DNA from: Sporosarcina beigongshangi
GTDB taxonomy: Bacteria > Actinomycetota > Actinomycetes > Actinomycetales > Micrococcaceae
Assembly: GCF_016820535.1 (NCBI RefSeq)
Contig: NZ_JADHDY010000010.1
Location: forward strand, 1-64,000
Length of the DNA: 64,000 nucleotides
Direction: 5' to 3'
Shown here piece by piece: positions 7,463-17,145 of this stretch; positions within the stretch are counted from its first letter, which is position 1; the number at the start of each line of letters is the position of its first letter. The position numbers and the translations under genes were made by a program. Below the pieces are notes generated by a model. It saw only the letters and a program-made list of their open reading frames with translations, did not search any database and was not told where the DNA came from.

Positions 7463-9142
7463 TCAGTTGTCCACCGAGTCCTCGTAGGGGTAGGCGGCGA
7501 TGATCTTCTGGATGCGGTCCACTGCGGCCGCGTCCAGGCCGCTGGGCGCCACCGCATTCCATGCGCCAACGGCAACGTCGCCAAAGTTGTGGCCGTGGCT
7601 GGCAGGAACGGCCTCGCCCATGAACATGTCCACGGCCACCTGCAGGTAGGTGAACAGGGGAACCCAGCGCATGGAGTCGCTGACATCGGGGGCACGGCCA
7701 CCGCCGGCGGCGGCCCCGGCCAGCCATTCCGGTTTCTCCCAGATGAGTCGCGGCGACAGCCAGGTGACGGCGTCGGTTCCATGCTGCAGATATGCCACCC
7801 GGCCCTTGTCCCAGGGCCCGGCCAGGGCATCGAAGTCCCCGTTGTTGGAAAGCCAGCGCACAGTCCGCCCCTCCTGGTACACGGGCTGCCACACGGGGGA
7901 GCCGGCATCCCTCGCGGCTTGGAGCGTTCCCCAGGGCTGGGAATTGTTGGGGGCACCTGAAAAGACGGCCCCGTCGACAGTATCGACGAGTTCCTGCACA
8001 TCGGCAAAGGCCGACTGCATCCCTGAGGCGCCCAGGCTGAGCCCATAAACCAGCAAGGCCGGACGCTTGTCGGCCGGCATGGAATCGCGCTCTGCGGCCA
8101 CGGCAGAGTACAGGGCCTGTGCGGAATCGCGGGGGAGGTCCTGGTGGAACAGGAACGACACCCAGCTGGGCTGATAGGAGTACTGCATGGAGACAATGGC
8201 GGTGTCGCCTGAATGCAGGTACTCCAGGGAGTCGACCGCCTGCCGCTCCAACCAGCCCGAGCCCGTGGGTGTTGCCACCATCAGGACGGAGCGGTCAAAA
8301 CCACCGGTGCGCTTAAGCTCTGCCACTGCGATGGCGGCGCGCGCTGCCATGGTTTCCTCCTGGCCGGCACCCACATAGACCCGTACGGGTTCCATGGCAG
8401 CACGACCCGTGGCAGCTTCTATGGCTGACGCGGTTGGCCCGCCCCCAACAAAAGCCCGCCCCTGCATGCCGAGCCCGTCCCAGCTGGCGGCTGACTCGGC
8501 ACCCGCGGAGCGGTGGGCGGAGGCAGGCTCGGAGATCCCGGCGGGGGTCGTGGCGTCACGCGCCTGATAAACCCGGTCTGTGCCCCACAGCGCCGCCGAG
8601 ACAAGCACGGTGGCGGCCAGGGCAGCAGCCAGCGCCCCAGCCATCACGCCGGCGGGACCCGCGTACCTCGACGGCATGCCCACCCGTCCGGCTGCCCGCC
8701 GGGCGGCCGCAGCGACCCGGTGAAGGCACCATCGCACGCCTAGTGCGGCTCCCGCCGTCAGCAAGGCCGCGACAAGGAATCCCACGAGGTCCGGCCCGTC
8801 TACCGGCGGCATCTCCACGTGCAAGCGAACGTCGTTTTGCCACGCCACGGCGAGGGTGCCGGCCGCGGCCGCGTACACCAGCAGGACGGCTGCCACCGCC
8901 CACCGCAGCCACACAGGCAGGTGCAGTACCGCAGGCCAGGCCGGAAGCCGCCGCCGGATGAGTAAATTGTGAGCAGCCGCGCACAGCCATGCCGCAACAA
9001 CAAAACCCAGGACAAACGCGAGTCCGGCAAGGAATCCCTGGAACATGGCCGGCCGCGGGACAAGCGACGGCGTGAGCGCCAGCCCGGCCGTGGCGACTCC
9101 CGCCAGGGTGCCGAGTAGGGAGGCTGTTCGGATGCTGCCCAT
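7463..9142 (-). CDS. Membrane-anchored alpha/beta hydrolase (Abhydrolase_9 type)
   Basis: A 559-residue protein with four hydrophobic segments in the first ~190 residues and a soluble alpha/beta-hydrolase domain behind. The nucleophile elbow is in LLVYGLSLGASGMQ (G-L-S-L-G) near residue 370, and WGTLQAARDAGSPVWQP follows. This arrangement matches the actinobacterial family pairing an N-terminal membrane domain with a C-terminal hydrolase; lipid or ester substrates are guessed for relatives. The ATG at 9142 has AGGA about 8 bases upstream. It stands alone, convergent to the fatty-acyl operon. Confidence 0.8.
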   Translation of the reverse strand: MGSIRTASLLGTLAGVATAGLALTPSLVPRPAMFQGFLAGLAFVLGFVVAAWLCAAAHNLLIRRRLPAWPAVLHLPVWLRWAVAAVLLVYAAAAGTLAVAWQNDVRLHVEMPPVDGPDLVGFLVAALLTAGAALGVRWCLHRVAAAARRAAGRVGMPSRYAGPAGVMAGALAAALAATVLVSAALWGTDRVYQARDATTPAGISEPASAHRSAGAESAASWDGLGMQGRAFVGGGPTASAIEAATGRAAMEPVRVYVGAGQEETMAARAAIAVAELKRTGGFDRSVLMVATPTGSGWLERQAVDSLEYLHSGDTAIVSMQYSYQPSWVSFLFHQDLPRDSAQALYSAVAAERDSMPADKRPALLVYGLSLGASGMQSAFADVQELVDTVDGAVFSGAPNNSQPWGTLQAARDAGSPVWQPVYQEGRTVRWLSNNGDFDALAGPWDKGRVAYLQHGTDAVTWLSPRLIWEKPEWLAGAAAGGGRAPDVSDSMRWVPLFTYLQVAVDMFMGEAVPASHGHNFGDVAVGAWNAVAPSGLDAAAVDRIQKIIAAYPYEDSVDN

Positions 9143-9204
9143 GGATGATGTCCTGCCTCGAAGTGTTTCCCCAGCCTAGCCGGGGACGGGACTTTGGGGT
9201 GCCG

Positions 9205-9954
9205 TCAGTGGATCTCGCCGTTGACGGACGCGCGGTTTCCAGCCGACTGGCCGGCCGCATGCGCGTTGGCGGAGCCGAAGGCGATGGAAGAACGCCGCGC
9301 GGTGCGGGCCTGCGGGTACAGCTGGTGGGCATGTTCCTCCGCCCGTTCCTTTCGGCCGGCCAGCACCAGCGCATTTCCGGGCTCCCCGGACGCCATCTCC
9401 TCCGCGTAGATGGCACGCAGCCGCTGTGCCACCGTGGTCAGGAACGCCAGCTGGAACTGCCGCCGTTCCAGCGTCTTCTCATGCGGACTCAGATATGGCT
9501 TGTACGGGTACGCCACCCACCACGAGGCCATGGCGGCTTCCAGCTGCAGCAGCAGGGAAGAGAAGAGCCGCAGGATCTGCGCCACGTCGGACTCGGCGCC
9601 GATCAGGTAGATGACCTTCTGTGACGGCGTGGTGGCCTGCAGCACCCTGACGGTGTCAAACGCGGTGGCGATGGAGATGAAGCCGTGCGCGCGGCCGACA
9701 CGGTAGGCGCCCCCGAGTTCAAAGCGTTCCTCCACCATTGTCTCGCGCGGCCTGCCCGCCTTGCCGGCCTCGGCGTCGATGGCGGCCTGTTGAATGCCGT
9801 AGCGCACCATAAGGCGCTCGGCATGTTCCTGGAACGTCTGGGCCTCGGCAGGGAACGGTGTGTTCTCCGCCTTGGCCAGCAGTTTCATGATCAGCGTTAG
9901 CGTCTTCTCTGCCTTGCGGGCAGCCTGTGACGCGACGTCTGGATTGTTCTCCAC
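9205..9954 (-). CDS. DUF2786 domain protein
   Basis: A 249-residue soluble protein. Residues ~10-60 match the DUF2786 pattern (a helix with KLLAKAENTPFPAEAQTFQEHAERLMVRYGI), a short helical module found in actinobacterial and phage proteins. The remainder is a conserved domain that usually accompanies it. The start is a GTG at 9954 with only a weak ribosome binding site. Function is unknown; no operon partner is visible, since the hydrolase downstream on the same strand has its own start signals. Confidence 0.75.
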   Translation of the reverse strand: MENNPDVASQAARKAEKTLTLIMKLLAKAENTPFPAEAQTFQEHAERLMVRYGIQQAAIDAEAGKAGRPRETMVEERFELGGAYRVGRAHGFISIATAFDTVRVLQATTPSQKVIYLIGAESDVAQILRLFSSLLLQLEAAMASWWVAYPYKPYLSPHEKTLERRQFQLAFLTTVAQRLRAIYAEEMASGEPGNALVLAGRKERAEEHAHQLYPQARTARRSSIAFGSANAHAAGQSAGNRASVNGEIH

Positions 9955-10133
9955 GGTGGTTCACCCCTTGTGTCGCTGCAGCCGGTGTCCGGTCGCGCGG
10001 TGCTTGTCCTGTGCCTTTCTGCCCTGTCTGGTTGCCGGACTGTGATCTTTTCGACAGTAGCGGCAGGCACAGACATTCTGGGCGGCCAACCCGGATCTTT
10101 GGCCGGGCAGAGGGCTGGATCCGGGTGACAGAC

Positions 10134-10171
10134 AAAAAACTCCCCAAGAAACTTTCGTTCCTTGGGGAGTT
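10134..10171 (-). terminator. Rho-independent terminator of the tRNA gene
   Basis: Stem arms 10138-10148 and 10161-10171 pair perfectly over 11 bp. Read on the minus strand the stem is followed by a run of T (complement of 10134-10139), directly downstream of tRNA-Leu. Confidence 0.85.
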
Positions 10172-10177
10172 CGTTTG

Positions 10178-10260
10178 TGCGCGGAGGGGGACTTGAACCC
10201 CCACCCCGTTTCCAGGACTAGCACCTCAAGCTAGCGCGTCTGCCATTCCGCCACCCGCGC
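10178..10260 (-). tRNA. tRNA-Leu (GAG)
   Basis: Class II tRNA of 83 nt read on the minus strand. The acceptor stem GCGCGGG pairs with TCCGCGC (last pair G-T), the D-loop contains GGCAGACGC, and the anticodon stem CTAGC/GCTAG holds loop TTGAGGT with anticodon GAG. A long variable arm (CCTGGAAACGGG) and the TTCAAGT T-loop follow. The extra arm identifies leucine. No CCA is encoded. Confidence 0.95.
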
Positions 10261-10453
10261 AGGTGATGACAGGAAACACGTTTCATGCTCTCGCTTGAAT
10301 CGTTGTCCCCTGCAGCAGCGATGAAAACAATAGCACGACTTTTGCCCGAAACAACAATCGGGAGCGGCGGCCCCCGAATCCGTGCCCACAGGCCCTCCGC
10401 AGCCGAGCAAAAGGTAGGCTGGGGTAAATGCACCAAACATAAGGAGTTTCCCC

Positions 10454-11758
10454 TTGAACACCGTCAGGCCCGAGGACGAGGTTGCCGGCATCTGCGCCGA
10501 CCTGATCCGTTTCGACACCAGCAACTTTGCCGACAACGAGGGCCCGGGGGAGCGGGCCATCGCCGAGCACGTGGCGGCACTCATCAACGATGCCGGGCTG
10601 GAGACGGAGCTGTACGAGTCCTCGCCCGGGCGGGCCAACGTGGTCTCCCGCATTGAAGGCACCGATTCCTCGCTCCCGGCACTCGTGGTACACGGCCACC
10701 TGGACGTCGTCCCCGCCGAAGCCGCTGACTGGAGCATGGACCCGTTCGCCGGCGAGGAAAAGGACGGGCTGATCTGGGGCCGCGGTGCCGTGGACATGAA
10801 GGACATGGACGCCATGATCCTCAGCGTCATGCGGTCCATGGGCCGCGAGGGGCGCAAGCCCAAGCGCGACATCGTGTTTGCCTTCTTCGCCGACGAAGAG
10901 GCAGGCGGCACCTACGGCGCCCGCTGGTCCGTGGACAACCGGCCCGACCTCTTCGAAGGCGCCACCGAAGCCATTTCGGAAGTGGGCGGCTTTTCAACAG
11001 ACATCAACGGCAAGCGCGCCTACCTGCTGCAGACAGCAGAAAAGGGCCTGGCCTGGCTGCGCCTGACCGCCCACGGCCGCGCCGGCCACGGCTCGCACAT
11101 CAACACGGACAACGCCGTGACACGCCTGGCCCGTGCCGTGACCCGGATCGGCGACTACAACTGGCCCATCGAGTACACCGACACCACGCGGGCCTTCCTG
11201 GAAGGCGTCTCCGAGCTGACCGGCATCGAATTTGATGAGTCCAACCCGGACACGCTGCTCAGCCAGCTCGGCACCGTCTCCCGGTTCGTCGGGGCCACGC
11301 TCCAAAACACCTCCAACCCCACGTACCTGAAGAGCGGCTACAAGGCCAATGTGATTCCGGGCACCGCTGAAGCCATGATCGACATCCGCACGCTCCCCGG
11401 CCAGCACGAACAGGTCCTGGAAATCGTGCGCGGCCTGGCCGGCGAAGGCATCGACATCTCCACCATCCACAACGACGTCTCCCTCGAAACCCCCTTCGCC
11501 GGCAACCTCGTGGACGCCATGATCGACTCCCTCCATGCCGAGGACCCCGGCTCCACCGTCCTGCCCTACACGCTCTCCGGCGGCACGGACAACAAGTCGC
11601 TGAGCCGCCTGGGCATCACCGGCTACGGCTTCGCCCCGCTGCAGCTGCCGCCGGAACTTGACTTCACAGGCATGTTCCACGGAGTCGACGAGCGTGTCCC
11701 CGTTGACTCGCTCAAATTCGGCGCCCGTGTCCTGGACAGGCTGCTGAGCAACTACTGA
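10454..11758 (+). CDS. M20 family metallopeptidase (ArgE/DapE/ACY1 type)
   Basis: Zinc-dependent peptidase or deacylase, 434 residues. The metal site is visible: VHGHLDVVP (His, Asp), GRGAVDMKDMDA with the bridging Asp, and FADEEAGG with the catalytic/metal Glu pair; a dimerisation domain lies at about 190-310 and a late SGGTDN segment carries the last metal ligand. It starts with TTG at 10454, supported by AAGGAG 7 bases upstream; no ATG gives a comparable start. Such proteins in actinobacteria are usually annotated as dipeptidases or acyl-amino-acid hydrolases; the substrate is not predictable. It stands 48 bases before an acyl-CoA dehydrogenase gene, perhaps co-transcribed. Confidence 0.9.
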   Translation: MNTVRPEDEVAGICADLIRFDTSNFADNEGPGERAIAEHVAALINDAGLETELYESSPGRANVVSRIEGTDSSLPALVVHGHLDVVPAEAADWSMDPFAGEEKDGLIWGRGAVDMKDMDAMILSVMRSMGREGRKPKRDIVFAFFADEEAGGTYGARWSVDNRPDLFEGATEAISEVGGFSTDINGKRAYLLQTAEKGLAWLRLTAHGRAGHGSHINTDNAVTRLARAVTRIGDYNWPIEYTDTTRAFLEGVSELTGIEFDESNPDTLLSQLGTVSRFVGATLQNTSNPTYLKSGYKANVIPGTAEAMIDIRTLPGQHEQVLEIVRGLAGEGIDISTIHNDVSLETPFAGNLVDAMIDSLHAEDPGSTVLPYTLSGGTDNKSLSRLGITGYGFAPLQLPPELDFTGMFHGVDERVPVDSLKFGARVLDRLLSNY

Positions 11759-11806
11759 TCCACACAACGGCCCGGCCGGCCGCCGCCAACCGCGAAAGGC
11801 ACCATC

Positions 11807-12958
11807 ATGACACCCGAAGAAATTCTGCCCGACGAGCTGCTCGAACGCTTCCGGGAGCGGGCCCGCGGCTATGACGAACGCAACGAGTTCTGCCACGAGG
11901 ACCTCGCCGAGCTGAAGGAGCAGGGCTACCTCAGGCTTTTTGCCCCCGCGTCCGACGGCGGACTGGGGCTTGGGCTGGAAGCGGCGGCCGCTGCGCAGCG
12001 CAGGCTGGCAACGGCTGCGCCGGCCACCGCACTGGCTGTCAACATGCACCTGGTGTGGACCGGCGTCGCACGCCTCCTCATGGAGCGCGGCGACGACTCC
12101 CTCCGCTGGGTGCTGCAGGAGGCGGTGGCGGGGGAGGTGTTTGCCTTTGGCATCTCGGAGGCCGGCAACGATTCGGTGCTGTTTGACTCCAACACGGTGG
12201 CGGCGCCGCAGGGCGACGGCAGCTACGCGTACACGGGGACGAAGATTTTCACCTCGCTGTCCCCGGCCTGGACCCGGCTGGGCATCTTCGGGAAGGACGC
12301 CACGGGGGAGGAGCCGGAGCTCGTCTTCGGGTTCATCACCCGGGAGACGCCCGGATACACCATCAAGGACGACTGGAACACACTGGGCATGCGCGCCAGC
12401 CAGTCCTGCACCACAGTGTTGGAAGGTGCCGTGTCGCCGGCGCACCGTGTCTTCCGCAAGCTGCCCGTGGGACCCAACGCAGACCCGCTGATTTTCGCCA
12501 TCTTCGCCTGCTTTGAAACGCTTCTCGCCGCCGTGTACACGGGTGTGGGGGAACGGGCACTGGAGATTGCCGTGGCCCAGGTGCACCGGCGCCGCTCGCA
12601 GAAGACGGGCAGGAGCTACGCCCAGGATCCGGACATCCGCTGGCGCGTTGCCGACGCCGCCCTGGCCATGGACGGGCTGTACCCGCAGCTGGCGGCAGTG
12701 GCTCGGGATGTGGACAACCAGGTGGACCACGGCAAGCTGTGGTTCCCGAAGATGGTGGGCCTGAAAATCCGCGCCACGGAGACGGCGCGGGACGTGGTGG
12801 ACAAGGCCATCCGGGTCAGCGGAGGGGGCACCTACTTTGCCGGCAACGAGCTGGGCCGGCTGTACAGGGACGTGCTGGCCGGAATCTTCCACCCTTCAGA
12901 CGATGAATCGGCGCACAACACGGTGGCCAACGCCTGGCTGGGCCCGATCGAACCTTAG
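11807..12958 (+). CDS. Acyl-CoA dehydrogenase family protein
   Basis: A 383-residue flavoprotein of standard ACAD length. The order is helical N-terminal domain, a beta domain with FAFGISEAGNDS and the GTKIFTSLSPA stretch (FAD/substrate contacts), and a C-terminal four-helix bundle ending in RVSGGGTYFAGNELGRLYRDV. A catalytic Glu in the usual place is not obvious, so this may belong to the branch that includes monooxygenase-like members (DszC/SfnC type). The ATG has AAAGG upstream. A convergent gene lies 64 bases further on. Confidence 0.8.
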   Translation: MTPEEILPDELLERFRERARGYDERNEFCHEDLAELKEQGYLRLFAPASDGGLGLGLEAAAAAQRRLATAAPATALAVNMHLVWTGVARLLMERGDDSLRWVLQEAVAGEVFAFGISEAGNDSVLFDSNTVAAPQGDGSYAYTGTKIFTSLSPAWTRLGIFGKDATGEEPELVFGFITRETPGYTIKDDWNTLGMRASQSCTTVLEGAVSPAHRVFRKLPVGPNADPLIFAIFACFETLLAAVYTGVGERALEIAVAQVHRRRSQKTGRSYAQDPDIRWRVADAALAMDGLYPQLAAVARDVDNQVDHGKLWFPKMVGLKIRATETARDVVDKAIRVSGGGTYFAGNELGRLYRDVLAGIFHPSDDESAHNTVANAWLGPIEP

Positions 12959-13021
12959 GCGGGCCGGGCGCCGTCGTGCATGGCATGCACCCAACCGCGG
13001 TGGCGCCACGGCGGCCCAGGC

Positions 13022-13261
13022 CTAGTAAACCTCCAGGGTCCGCTCCACCCGGAGCACCTTGCGGCGCATCAGGTACTTGCGTTCGCCGCCCATGTACAGG
13101 GTGCTGCGTTCGAGCTCCCACTTGCCATATTCGGCGTGCTCGCGCAGGCGTTGGTAGGCCGTGGGAACGGACTCGCCGGAGGAGACGGTGATGAGGAGGT
13201 ATTCGTACTGGCGCAGGGGAGCACCCCGGCCCTTGGCGACGGGCTTGATGACTTCCTTCAT
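13022..13261 (-). CDS. DUF5703 family small protein
   Basis: A basic 79-residue protein matching the actinobacterial DUF5703 family: a central YEYLLITV strand, an arginine-rich helix with LREHAEYGKWELERSTLY and a C-terminal KYLMRRKVLRVERTL segment. The role is unknown; the strong positive charge could suit nucleic acid or ribosome contact, but that is speculation. The ATG at 13261 is preceded by AGGAAGGA. It is divergent from the acidic protein gene at 13426. Confidence 0.85.
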   Translation of the reverse strand: MKEVIKPVAKGRGAPLRQYEYLLITVSSGESVPTAYQRLREHAEYGKWELERSTLYMGGERKYLMRRKVLRVERTLEVY

Positions 13262-13412
13262 GCACTTTTCCTTCCTGCAGCTGGCGGGCGGGCCGTGTTT
13301 TCATGACCCACGCTACCCCCTGCAGGCCGCCTGCGGCGGACGGAAAGGTGCATGTCGGGCGGCCGGGTCCGGCAGAGGCGAAATAGGACTTTCAAGTTCA
13401 CCCGCGCACTGG

Positions 13413-13425
13413 TAGCGTCAATCGC
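13413..13425 (+). promoter_or_regulatory. Leaderless -10 box (TAGCGT)
   Basis: TAGCGT ends 7 bases before the ATG at 13426 and no Shine-Dalgarno is present, so transcription probably begins at the start codon. Confidence 0.6.
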
Positions 13426-13686
13426 ATGAGCATTGATCCCCGCGCCGCCCTGAGTGCCTTGACCACAGCACTGGAAGAACACCTTGTGGCCGCCTCGGCC
13501 CGCCGCGGTGAGGAGGACCCCATTGTTGAGGCCACCTTCCTGGGCATCATCGACGCCTTCGAGGCCTATGAAGAAGCCCTCTTCGACGCCTTCGACGAGG
13601 TCACCCCGCTGGTGATCTACGGCGAGGACGACGACTTTGGCGACGACTCCGACGGGGACGAAGAGTTGGAACCGCTCAGCGAGTAG
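13426..13686 (+). CDS. Small very acidic conserved protein
   Basis: An 86-residue protein with a helical N-terminal half (residues 1-60, rich in Ala, Glu and Phe) and a C-terminal acidic tail of Asp/Glu/Ser. No family is recognised with certainty; similar small acidic proteins occur in Micrococcaceae. It is probably translated from a leaderless mRNA (see the -10 box just upstream). It lies between a divergent DUF5703 gene and a convergent aldo/keto reductase gene, so it is monocistronic. Confidence 0.7.
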   Translation: MSIDPRAALSALTTALEEHLVAASARRGEEDPIVEATFLGIIDAFEAYEEALFDAFDEVTPLVIYGEDDDFGDDSDGDEELEPLSE

Positions 13687-13713
13687 CCCTCCGGGCAGGA
13701 ACCTGGCGGGCAT

Positions 13714-14649
13714 TCACCCGAGCCGGGAAATCTCCCTCAGCACCCCTGCGATCTGGTCCGGGAGCGGCATCAATTCAGAGTTCAGCGTGTCCTTGAGCTG
13801 CTCCTGCGTGCGCGGGCCCACCACGGCGGCCGAGACCGCCTGGTGGTCGAGCAGCCAGCTCAGCGCAACATCCAGGGGAGTGCGGCCAAGTCCGCGGGCG
13901 GCTGTGACAAGTGCGTCGGTGATCCGTGCCGGACGCCCGTCCAGGTATTTCTCCACATACGAGGACATGGTCTCGCTGGCGGCCCGCGAATCGCCGGGCA
14001 CGCCGCCGCGGTACTTGCCAGTCAGGGCCCCGCGGCCCAGCGGCGCCCAGCAAAGAAGTCCCGCGCCCACATGTTCAGCCGCCGGGATGACCTCGCGCTC
14101 CACGCCGCGCTGCAGCAGCGAATACTCCACCTCGTTGGCCACGATCGGGGATTCACACAAGGTGGCGGCGCGTGCCAGCTGCCAGCCGTTGTAGTTGGAC
14201 ACGCCGGCATAGCGGACGCGGCCGCTGGAGACGGCAAAATCCAGTGCCCCCAACGTCTCCTCGAGGGGGACGTTCTCGTCCCAGATGTGGGCCAGCCACA
14301 GGTCCAGGTGGTCTGTGCCGAGCCGGGCCAGCGACGCGTCAAGCCCTGCCAGCATCGCCCTGCGTGAAGTGTCCACCATCCGCAGGCCGTTGCGGTGGCT
14401 CACGCCGGCCTTGGAAATGAGAACAACATCACTGCGGGGAACCACGTCCCCGAGCAATTCTCCGATGATTGCTTCGCTGCGGCCCTCGCCGTAGCTGACC
14501 GCCGTGTCAAGGGTGGTTCCCCCGGCATCCAGGAAGTCGCGCAGCATCATTCCCGCTGTTTCGGCCTCAGTTTCCCGCCCCCAGGTCATCGTGCCCAAGG
14601 CAAGGGACGAGACGCGCAGACCGCTGGTGCCCATGAATCTTTGTTCCAT
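13714..14649 (-). CDS. Aldo/keto reductase
   Basis: NADPH-dependent carbonyl reductase with a TIM barrel, 311 residues. Catalytic residues are recognisable: [12 protein letters not shown] (Asp and Tyr), VLISKAGV (Lys), and [11 protein letters not shown] with the active-site His; the C-terminal GPRTQEQL loop binds NADPH. The frame extends to 14703, but the ATG at 14649 ([19 protein letters not shown]) is the usual family start and has TAAGCT 7 bases upstream, so it is probably leaderless. Substrate unknown. Confidence 0.9.
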   Translation of the reverse strand: MEQRFMGTSGLRVSSLALGTMTWGRETEAETAGMMLRDFLDAGGTTLDTAVSYGEGRSEAIIGELLGDVVPRSDVVLISKAGVSHRNGLRMVDTSRRAMLAGLDASLARLGTDHLDLWLAHIWDENVPLEETLGALDFAVSSGRVRYAGVSNYNGWQLARAATLCESPIVANEVEYSLLQRGVEREVIPAAEHVGAGLLCWAPLGRGALTGKYRGGVPGDSRAASETMSSYVEKYLDGRPARITDALVTAARGLGRTPLDVALSWLLDHQAVSAAVVGPRTQEQLKDTLNSELMPLPDQIAGVLREISRLG

Positions 14650-14662
14650 AGCGCCAAGCTTA
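14650..14662 (-). promoter_or_regulatory. Leaderless -10 box (TAAGCT) of the aldo/keto reductase
   Basis: TAAGCT on the minus strand (14657-14662) lies 7 bases before the ATG at 14649. It is divergent from the uppP promoter 68 bp away. Confidence 0.6.
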
Positions 14663-14729
14663 CGGTGGTTTGCCCGCCGAGCGGGGCACCCGGCGTCGTC
14701 CATGGCCGGGGAAGGAGCCGCCCATGCTC

Positions 14730-14742
14730 TAGGCTAAAACCC
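14730..14742 (+). promoter_or_regulatory. Leaderless -10 box (TAGGCT) of uppP
   Basis: TAGGCT at 14730-14735 is followed by 7 bases and the GTG start; no ribosome binding site is present. Confidence 0.6.
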
Positions 14743-15579
14743 GTGAACTGGTTTGAAGCAGCCTTCCTGGGCCTTGTGCAGGGACTGACAGAATTCCTTC
14801 CGATTTCCTCCAGCGCGCATCTTTTTGTGGTGGGGAAGTTCCTGCCATCGGGGTCGGACCCCGGCGCGGCGTTCACCGCCGTGACACAGCTGGGCACCGA
14901 GACGGCGGTGCTGATCTTCTTTTGGCGCGACATCGTGCGCATCATCAAGGCCTGGTGGGGTTCCCTGCGGGGCCGGGTGCCGCGCAACGCGCCCGACGTC
15001 CGCATGGGCTGGCTGGTCATCATCGGTTCACTGCCGATCGCACTGCTGGGCGTCCTGTTCCAGAAGCATATCGAATCCACCTTCAGGAACCTGTGGCTCG
15101 TGGCCACCACGCTGATCGTGTTTGGCCTGCTGCTTGCCGTCGCCGACCACATCGCCACACAGCGCAAGGCCCTCGAGGACCTGTCGTACAAGGACGGCAT
15201 CATCTACGGCTTTGCCCAGGCGCTGGCGCTCATCCCCGGCGTCTCCCGTTCCGGCGGCACCATCACGGCCGGCCTGCTCATGGGCTACACCCGCGAAGCC
15301 GCCGCCCGGTATGCGTTCCTGCTGGCCATTCCGGCCGTGTTCGCCAGCGGGCTGTATGAGCTGTACAAGATCTTCGGCGCACACGAGGGCGCCCAGGGGC
15401 CGTTCAACATCCCCCAGACGGCCCTTGCCACGGCCATTGCGTTTGTGGTCGGCTACCTGATCATTGGCTGGTTCCTGAAATACATCTCCACCAAGAGCTT
15501 CCGCCCGTTTGTCTGGTACCGGATCGCCCTGGGCGTGGCTCTGTACCTGATGCTGGGCACGGGCATTATCACCGCATAG
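14743..15579 (+). CDS. uppP: Undecaprenyl-diphosphatase UppP (BacA)
   Basis: Integral membrane phosphatase that recycles undecaprenyl diphosphate to the monophosphate for peptidoglycan synthesis and lowers bacitracin sensitivity. The 278-residue protein has the two family signatures: [14 protein letters not shown] near residue 12 and [13 protein letters not shown] near residue 168, plus about eight hydrophobic segments. The start is the GTG at 14743, where the family-typical N terminus begins; the longer open frame upstream is not coding. It lies 35 bases before mshC, which has its own -10 box. Confidence 0.95.
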   Translation: MNWFEAAFLGLVQGLTEFLPISSSAHLFVVGKFLPSGSDPGAAFTAVTQLGTETAVLIFFWRDIVRIIKAWWGSLRGRVPRNAPDVRMGWLVIIGSLPIALLGVLFQKHIESTFRNLWLVATTLIVFGLLLAVADHIATQRKALEDLSYKDGIIYGFAQALALIPGVSRSGGTITAGLLMGYTREAAARYAFLLAIPAVFASGLYELYKIFGAHEGAQGPFNIPQTALATAIAFVVGYLIIGWFLKYISTKSFRPFVWYRIALGVALYLMLGTGIITA

Positions 15580-15601
15580 CACGGCCCGCTGCCTGAGCAG
15601 C

Positions 15602-15614
15602 TAAGCTGAACGGT
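15602..15614 (+). promoter_or_regulatory. Leaderless -10 box (TAAGCT) of mshC
   Basis: TAAGCT at 15602-15607, then 7 bases and the GTG start of mshC, with no Shine-Dalgarno sequence. Confidence 0.6.
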
Positions 15615-16925
15615 GTGAAAACTTGGAAGTCCCATGCCCTCCCCCAGCTCCCCGGCCGCATGCCGGCCATCGCGCTCCATGAAACGACGCAGCAGCGTGT
15701 GGTTGCCATGCCAGAGACCGACCCCGCCAGCCTGTATGTCTGCGGCATCACCCCGTATGACGCCACGCACATGGGGCACGCAGCAACGTATGTTGCCTTT
15801 GACCTGCTGAACCGCGCCTGGCGCGACCAGGACCGTGCCGTCAATTACGTGCAGAACGTCACCGACATTGACGACCCCCTTTTGGAGCGGGCCGCCCGAG
15901 ACGGCGTCGACTGGCGCGAACTGGCCGCCTCCCAGACGGCGCTGTTCCATGAAGACATGGAAGCCCTCAACGTCCTGGCACCCACCTGGTACATCGGCGC
16001 CGTCGAGGCCATTGAGTGGATCGTGCCCAAGGTTGAGGAGCTTCTCGCGGCCGGCCTGGCGTACCGGGTCCCCGGCACCAACGGGGAGCCCGACGGCGAC
16101 ATCTACTTCTCCGTCGAGGCCGCCTCCGCTGCCACCCGGGAAGGCGGTCCGGACGCCGCGTGGTGGCTCGGCCAGGTTTCCGGGCTCACCCAGGAGCAGA
16201 TGCGGCCCGTCTTCGCCGAACGCGGCGGCGACCCGGACCGCCCCGGCAAGCGGCACCCGCTCGACGCCCTGCTCTGGCGCGTTGCCCGCGACGGCGAACC
16301 GCACTGGCCCGGCGCGTCGCTGGGTGATGGCCGGCCCGGCTGGCACATTGAATGCACCGTCATCGCCCAGCGCTACCTGCCCCAGCCGTTCACGGTCCAG
16401 GGCGGCGGCAGCGACCTGGTCTTCCCGCACCACGAAATGGGTGCCGGCCACGCCTTCGCGCTGGCCCACGAACCCATGGCGCGGCACTACACGCACACGG
16501 GCATGGTGGGCCTGGACGGTGAGAAGATGAGCAAGTCGCTGGGCAACCTGGTGCTGGTCTCCAAACTGCGCGCCGACGGCACCGACCCGGCCGCCATCCG
16601 CCTGGCCATCCTTGCCAACCACTACCGCAGCGACTGGTTCTGGACGCAGGAGCTGCTGGACGCAGCAGAACTGCGGCTCGCCAACTGGCGCGATGCACTC
16701 CGTGCGGCCCCCGAAGGCTCGGGCAAGCCTTTGCTGTCCGAACTGCGGGCGGCACTGAGCAGGGATCTTGACGCCCCGCGCGCCCTCGCCGCCGTCGACG
16801 CCTGGGCGGCCCAGGCGCTGCAGGGCCAGGCCGCCGGTTCGGGAGAAGCCGGCAGCGCAGCCTCCGAACACGACGCTGACATGGTTTCCGACTCGGTCGA
16901 GGCACTGCTGGGCATCGAGCTCTAG
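15615..16925 (+). CDS. mshC: Mycothiol ligase MshC (Cys-GlcN-Ins ligase)
   Basis: ATP-dependent ligase joining L-cysteine to GlcN-Ins, the penultimate step of mycothiol synthesis. The 436-residue protein is a class I aminoacyl-tRNA-synthetase fold related to Cys[18 protein letters not shown] (zinc Cys and HIGH-like motif) near residue 40, the WHIECT zinc/substrate segment, and [10 protein letters not shown] (KMSKS loop) near 300. The lack of the tRNA-binding C-terminal domain separates it from CysRS. The start is a GTG with a -10 box 7 bases upstream. It marks the organism as a mycothiol-making actinobacterium. Confidence 0.95.
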   Translation: MKTWKSHALPQLPGRMPAIALHETTQQRVVAMPETDPASLYVCGITPYDATHMGHAATYVAFDLLNRAWRDQDRAVNYVQNVTDIDDPLLERAARDGVDWRELAASQTALFHEDMEALNVLAPTWYIGAVEAIEWIVPKVEELLAAGLAYRVPGTNGEPDGDIYFSVEAASAATREGGPDAAWWLGQVSGLTQEQMRPVFAERGGDPDRPGKRHPLDALLWRVARDGEPHWPGASLGDGRPGWHIECTVIAQRYLPQPFTVQGGGSDLVFPHHEMGAGHAFALAHEPMARHYTHTGMVGLDGEKMSKSLGNLVLVSKLRADGTDPAAIRLAILANHYRSDWFWTQELLDAAELRLANWRDALRAAPEGSGKPLLSELRAALSRDLDAPRALAAVDAWAAQALQGQAAGSGEAGSAASEHDADMVSDSVEALLGIEL

Positions 16926-16983
16926 GCTGCCCGCCCCGGTGCCTTCCGCGCTCCGTCCCGTCCCATTTCCCTTCCCCTTCCTC

Positions 16984-17058
16984 CCGTCTATGACGCAGTT
17001 GATGCACCAAATCCGGCAGAAAATGCCCGAAACGGTGCAACGACCGCGTCATAGACGG
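16984..17058. repeat. Palindromic intergenic element, copy 1
   Basis: A 75-bp sequence whose ends are an imperfect inverted repeat of about 25 bp (CCGTCTATGACGC at one end, its exact complement at the other). It lies between the convergent mshC and PAC2 genes. A related element is at 45623-45699. It may act as a bidirectional terminator or be a small non-autonomous mobile or REP-like repeat. Confidence 0.8.
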
Positions 17059-17145
17059 AAGTGGGGGACGGAAGTGGGGCGTGAGTGGGGGGTGGACATG
17101 GGCGTGGGTGGGGGACAGGCGTCCACGCGGCCGGCCCGGCGGCGG

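Noticed and set aside
10994-12892. A 632-residue minus-strand frame across the M20 peptidase and acyl-CoA dehydrogenase genes
   Set aside because: It spans two genes and an intergenic gap without any motif or start signal.
15453-16871. A 472-residue minus-strand frame opposite mshC
   Set aside because: mshC has all its catalytic motifs on the plus strand; the opposite frame is a composition artefact.
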